A stretch of 64,000 bases of DNA, from assembly GCF_963678635.1 (NCBI RefSeq), contig NC_087062.1, forward strand, positions 96,341,705 through 96,405,704, read 5' to 3'. Of the stretch, positions 63,154 through 64,000 are shown piece by piece; position 1 is the first letter of the stretch; each line of letters opens with the position of its first letter. The translations under genes were made by a program, and so were the position numbers. Origin of the DNA: Symsagittifera roscoffensis. Taxonomy: Eukaryota; Xenacoelomorpha; Acoela; Convolutidae. Below the pieces are notes generated by a model. That model saw only the letters and a program-made list of their open reading frames with translations. It was not told the origin of the DNA and ran no database searches.

Positions 63154-64000
63154 TGTAACATTCGTCTACTGCAGTCACACATGAGGCTTAAGAAAAATAG
63201 GCCCTATAACCACTGGCTCAAGGGTCAGGGACACTATCTCTTGTGTTTTTCAACCTCAAGAACGGTCGGAGCCAGTTCGGTTCGCTTGTGACATGAGACT
63301 ACGACCCGTTACAGCTTAAAGGCTACTACTAAAATATCCCCCCACTCTAGAATTAGAAACGTCCCCATACTTAGGTCTCTAGATACCCAAAATACATGAA
63401 CGCCGTTAAAAACCGGGTTGGAACAATCCGTTAAGTTACTTTTTATTAGACAGTGTAACTTTGATCCATTTCAGATGGATCAACCTAAAACTCGCCTTAC
63501 CTCAACATAACAATTATAAAACACACTCTAGGAATTTAAATTAAGTACTCACATTGTAGCACGCTCAAGAACCAGGAAGTAAATAAGTCGGTAAACAACT
63601 CAAGAGTCAACAAAGTAACTAAAATGAGTTTAAGGTCAGTCAGTTTTAACAACAAGAACAAGTTTTTACTCTAGACTGCAAGTTCTCGTGAACCATTGGG
63701 ACACTCTAGCTGTCCACCTTTCCACCGAAGGTTCACTCTGGTCCAGTCAATAATAGTATTCCAATCGTAATAATCCAACTCGTGGGAATGCTCTCGTCTC
63801 TGTTTCAGATGGGACAGCTCTACTCTAGGTTATTATTGCTTTCGAAATTGCGAATAGCAATTTCCCACCGATTTTTCTAGCAACTTTCCCGCGATTGTTA
63901 CTCAATTGTTCTGAAATTGTTCTGATCTCTTTTTCTGATTTTCAGTTCTCGCGAGAAAATCGTGCATGACAGGTTCCATTCGAAATTTTGAAAAATTAAA
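63154..64000 (-). repeat. 5' LTR, first 847 bp of the right-hand copy (truncated by window end)
   Basis: It begins TGTAACATTCG after CACTA and follows 41,110-41,956 base for base as far as I can compare, to the last base of the window. On the sense strand this is the 3' part of the 5' LTR (R/U5). U3 and the promoter lie beyond 64,000. Confidence 0.92.

Larger units (their letters stand above)
41110..64000 (-). mobile_element. Giant Ty3/Gypsy LTR retrotransposon (~23.3 kb, 5' LTR cut by window edge)
   Basis: Two direct LTR copies (41,110-42,409 and 63,154 to beyond 64,000) flank a minus-strand internal region. It holds a PBS candidate, leader, gag-pol, a +1-frame integrase C-terminus with macro-like domain, a 2,954-aa ORF and a polypurine tract. 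If the right LTR is also 1,300 bp the element ends near 64,453 and totals ~23.3 kb. That is several times the usual 5-9 kb and comparable with the largest LTR elements known. Domain order protease-RT-RNase H-integrase is the Ty3/Gypsy order. The element is visibly less AT-rich than its surroundings. The LTRs show no difference I can find over 847 bp, which argues for recent insertion. The target-site duplication cannot be tested because the right flank is outside. Confidence 0.93.

Noticed and set aside
41110-64000. Identity with the planarian Burro elements
   Set aside because: Size class is similar, but I remember Burro as larger with longer LTRs, and I cannot compare sequences here.

Overview
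The window is animal nuclear DNA. A rhodopsin-family GPCR is split by a ~13 kb intron, there is a piece of a nuclear EIF1AD gene, and non-coding DNA full of satellites, MITEs and SINE-like sequences surrounds them. The flanks are very AT-rich. An amine-receptor gene closest to histamine H3/H4 receptors and large Ty3/Gypsy elements suit a marine or other non-model invertebrate. I cannot name the species or phylum from sequence alone.

Layout. (1) 1-17 kb: two exons of a minus-strand GPCR gene (exon 1 at 15,569-16,916, exon 2 at 2,438-2,615). The exons join in phase through consensus splice sites. The rest of the gene (TM4-TM7) lies left of the window. The intron holds MITEs, tandem arrays, a tRNA-like sequence and hairpins. 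(2) 17-35 kb: no gene recognised. It holds tandem arrays, a MITE family with terminal inverted repeats AGAGTAATGAACG, a hAT-like MITE with a perfect 8-bp target-site duplication, a 25-bp palindrome and SINE-like tRNA-derived heads. (3) 35-41 kb: wreckage of older mobile elements. A minus-strand env-like glycoprotein pseudogene has been invaded by a PHD-finger LINE fragment. A 763-bp block carrying the LINE/env junction is duplicated ~2.4 kb away, where it cuts off an EIF1AD-like coding sequence after ~56 codons.

(4) 41,110-64,000+: one giant LTR retrotransposon of the Ty3/Gypsy type on the minus strand. The 3' LTR is complete (1,300 bp, TG...CA) and the 5' LTR runs off the right edge. The predicted full length is ~23.3 kb. 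In sense order it has the 5' LTR, a PBS candidate, a ~2.5 kb leader with a G-rich minisatellite, a fused gag-pol ORF (2,431 codons: capsid, two CCHC knuckles, protease, RT, RNase H, integrase DD35E), the integrase C-terminal GPY/F module in the +1 frame fused to a long acidic tail and a macro-like domain, a ~520 bp gap, a single 2,954-aa ORF in the env position, the polypurine tract and the 3' LTR. The 2,954-aa ORF has a coiled coil, an SGNH (GDSL) hydrolase domain with all catalytic blocks, a second degenerate SGNH-like domain, and ~1,900 residues I cannot assign.

The element is the exceptional feature. It carries two enzyme-like domains associated with ester or ADP-ribose chemistry beside ordinary retrotransposon machinery, both LTR copies look identical over the 847 bp visible, and the giant ORF is open. 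It therefore looks recently mobile, except for a 1-nt frame break inside the integrase. The three ORFs presumably supply particle, replication and integration functions (gag-pol and its +1 extension) plus an accessory or envelope-position polyprotein of unknown role.
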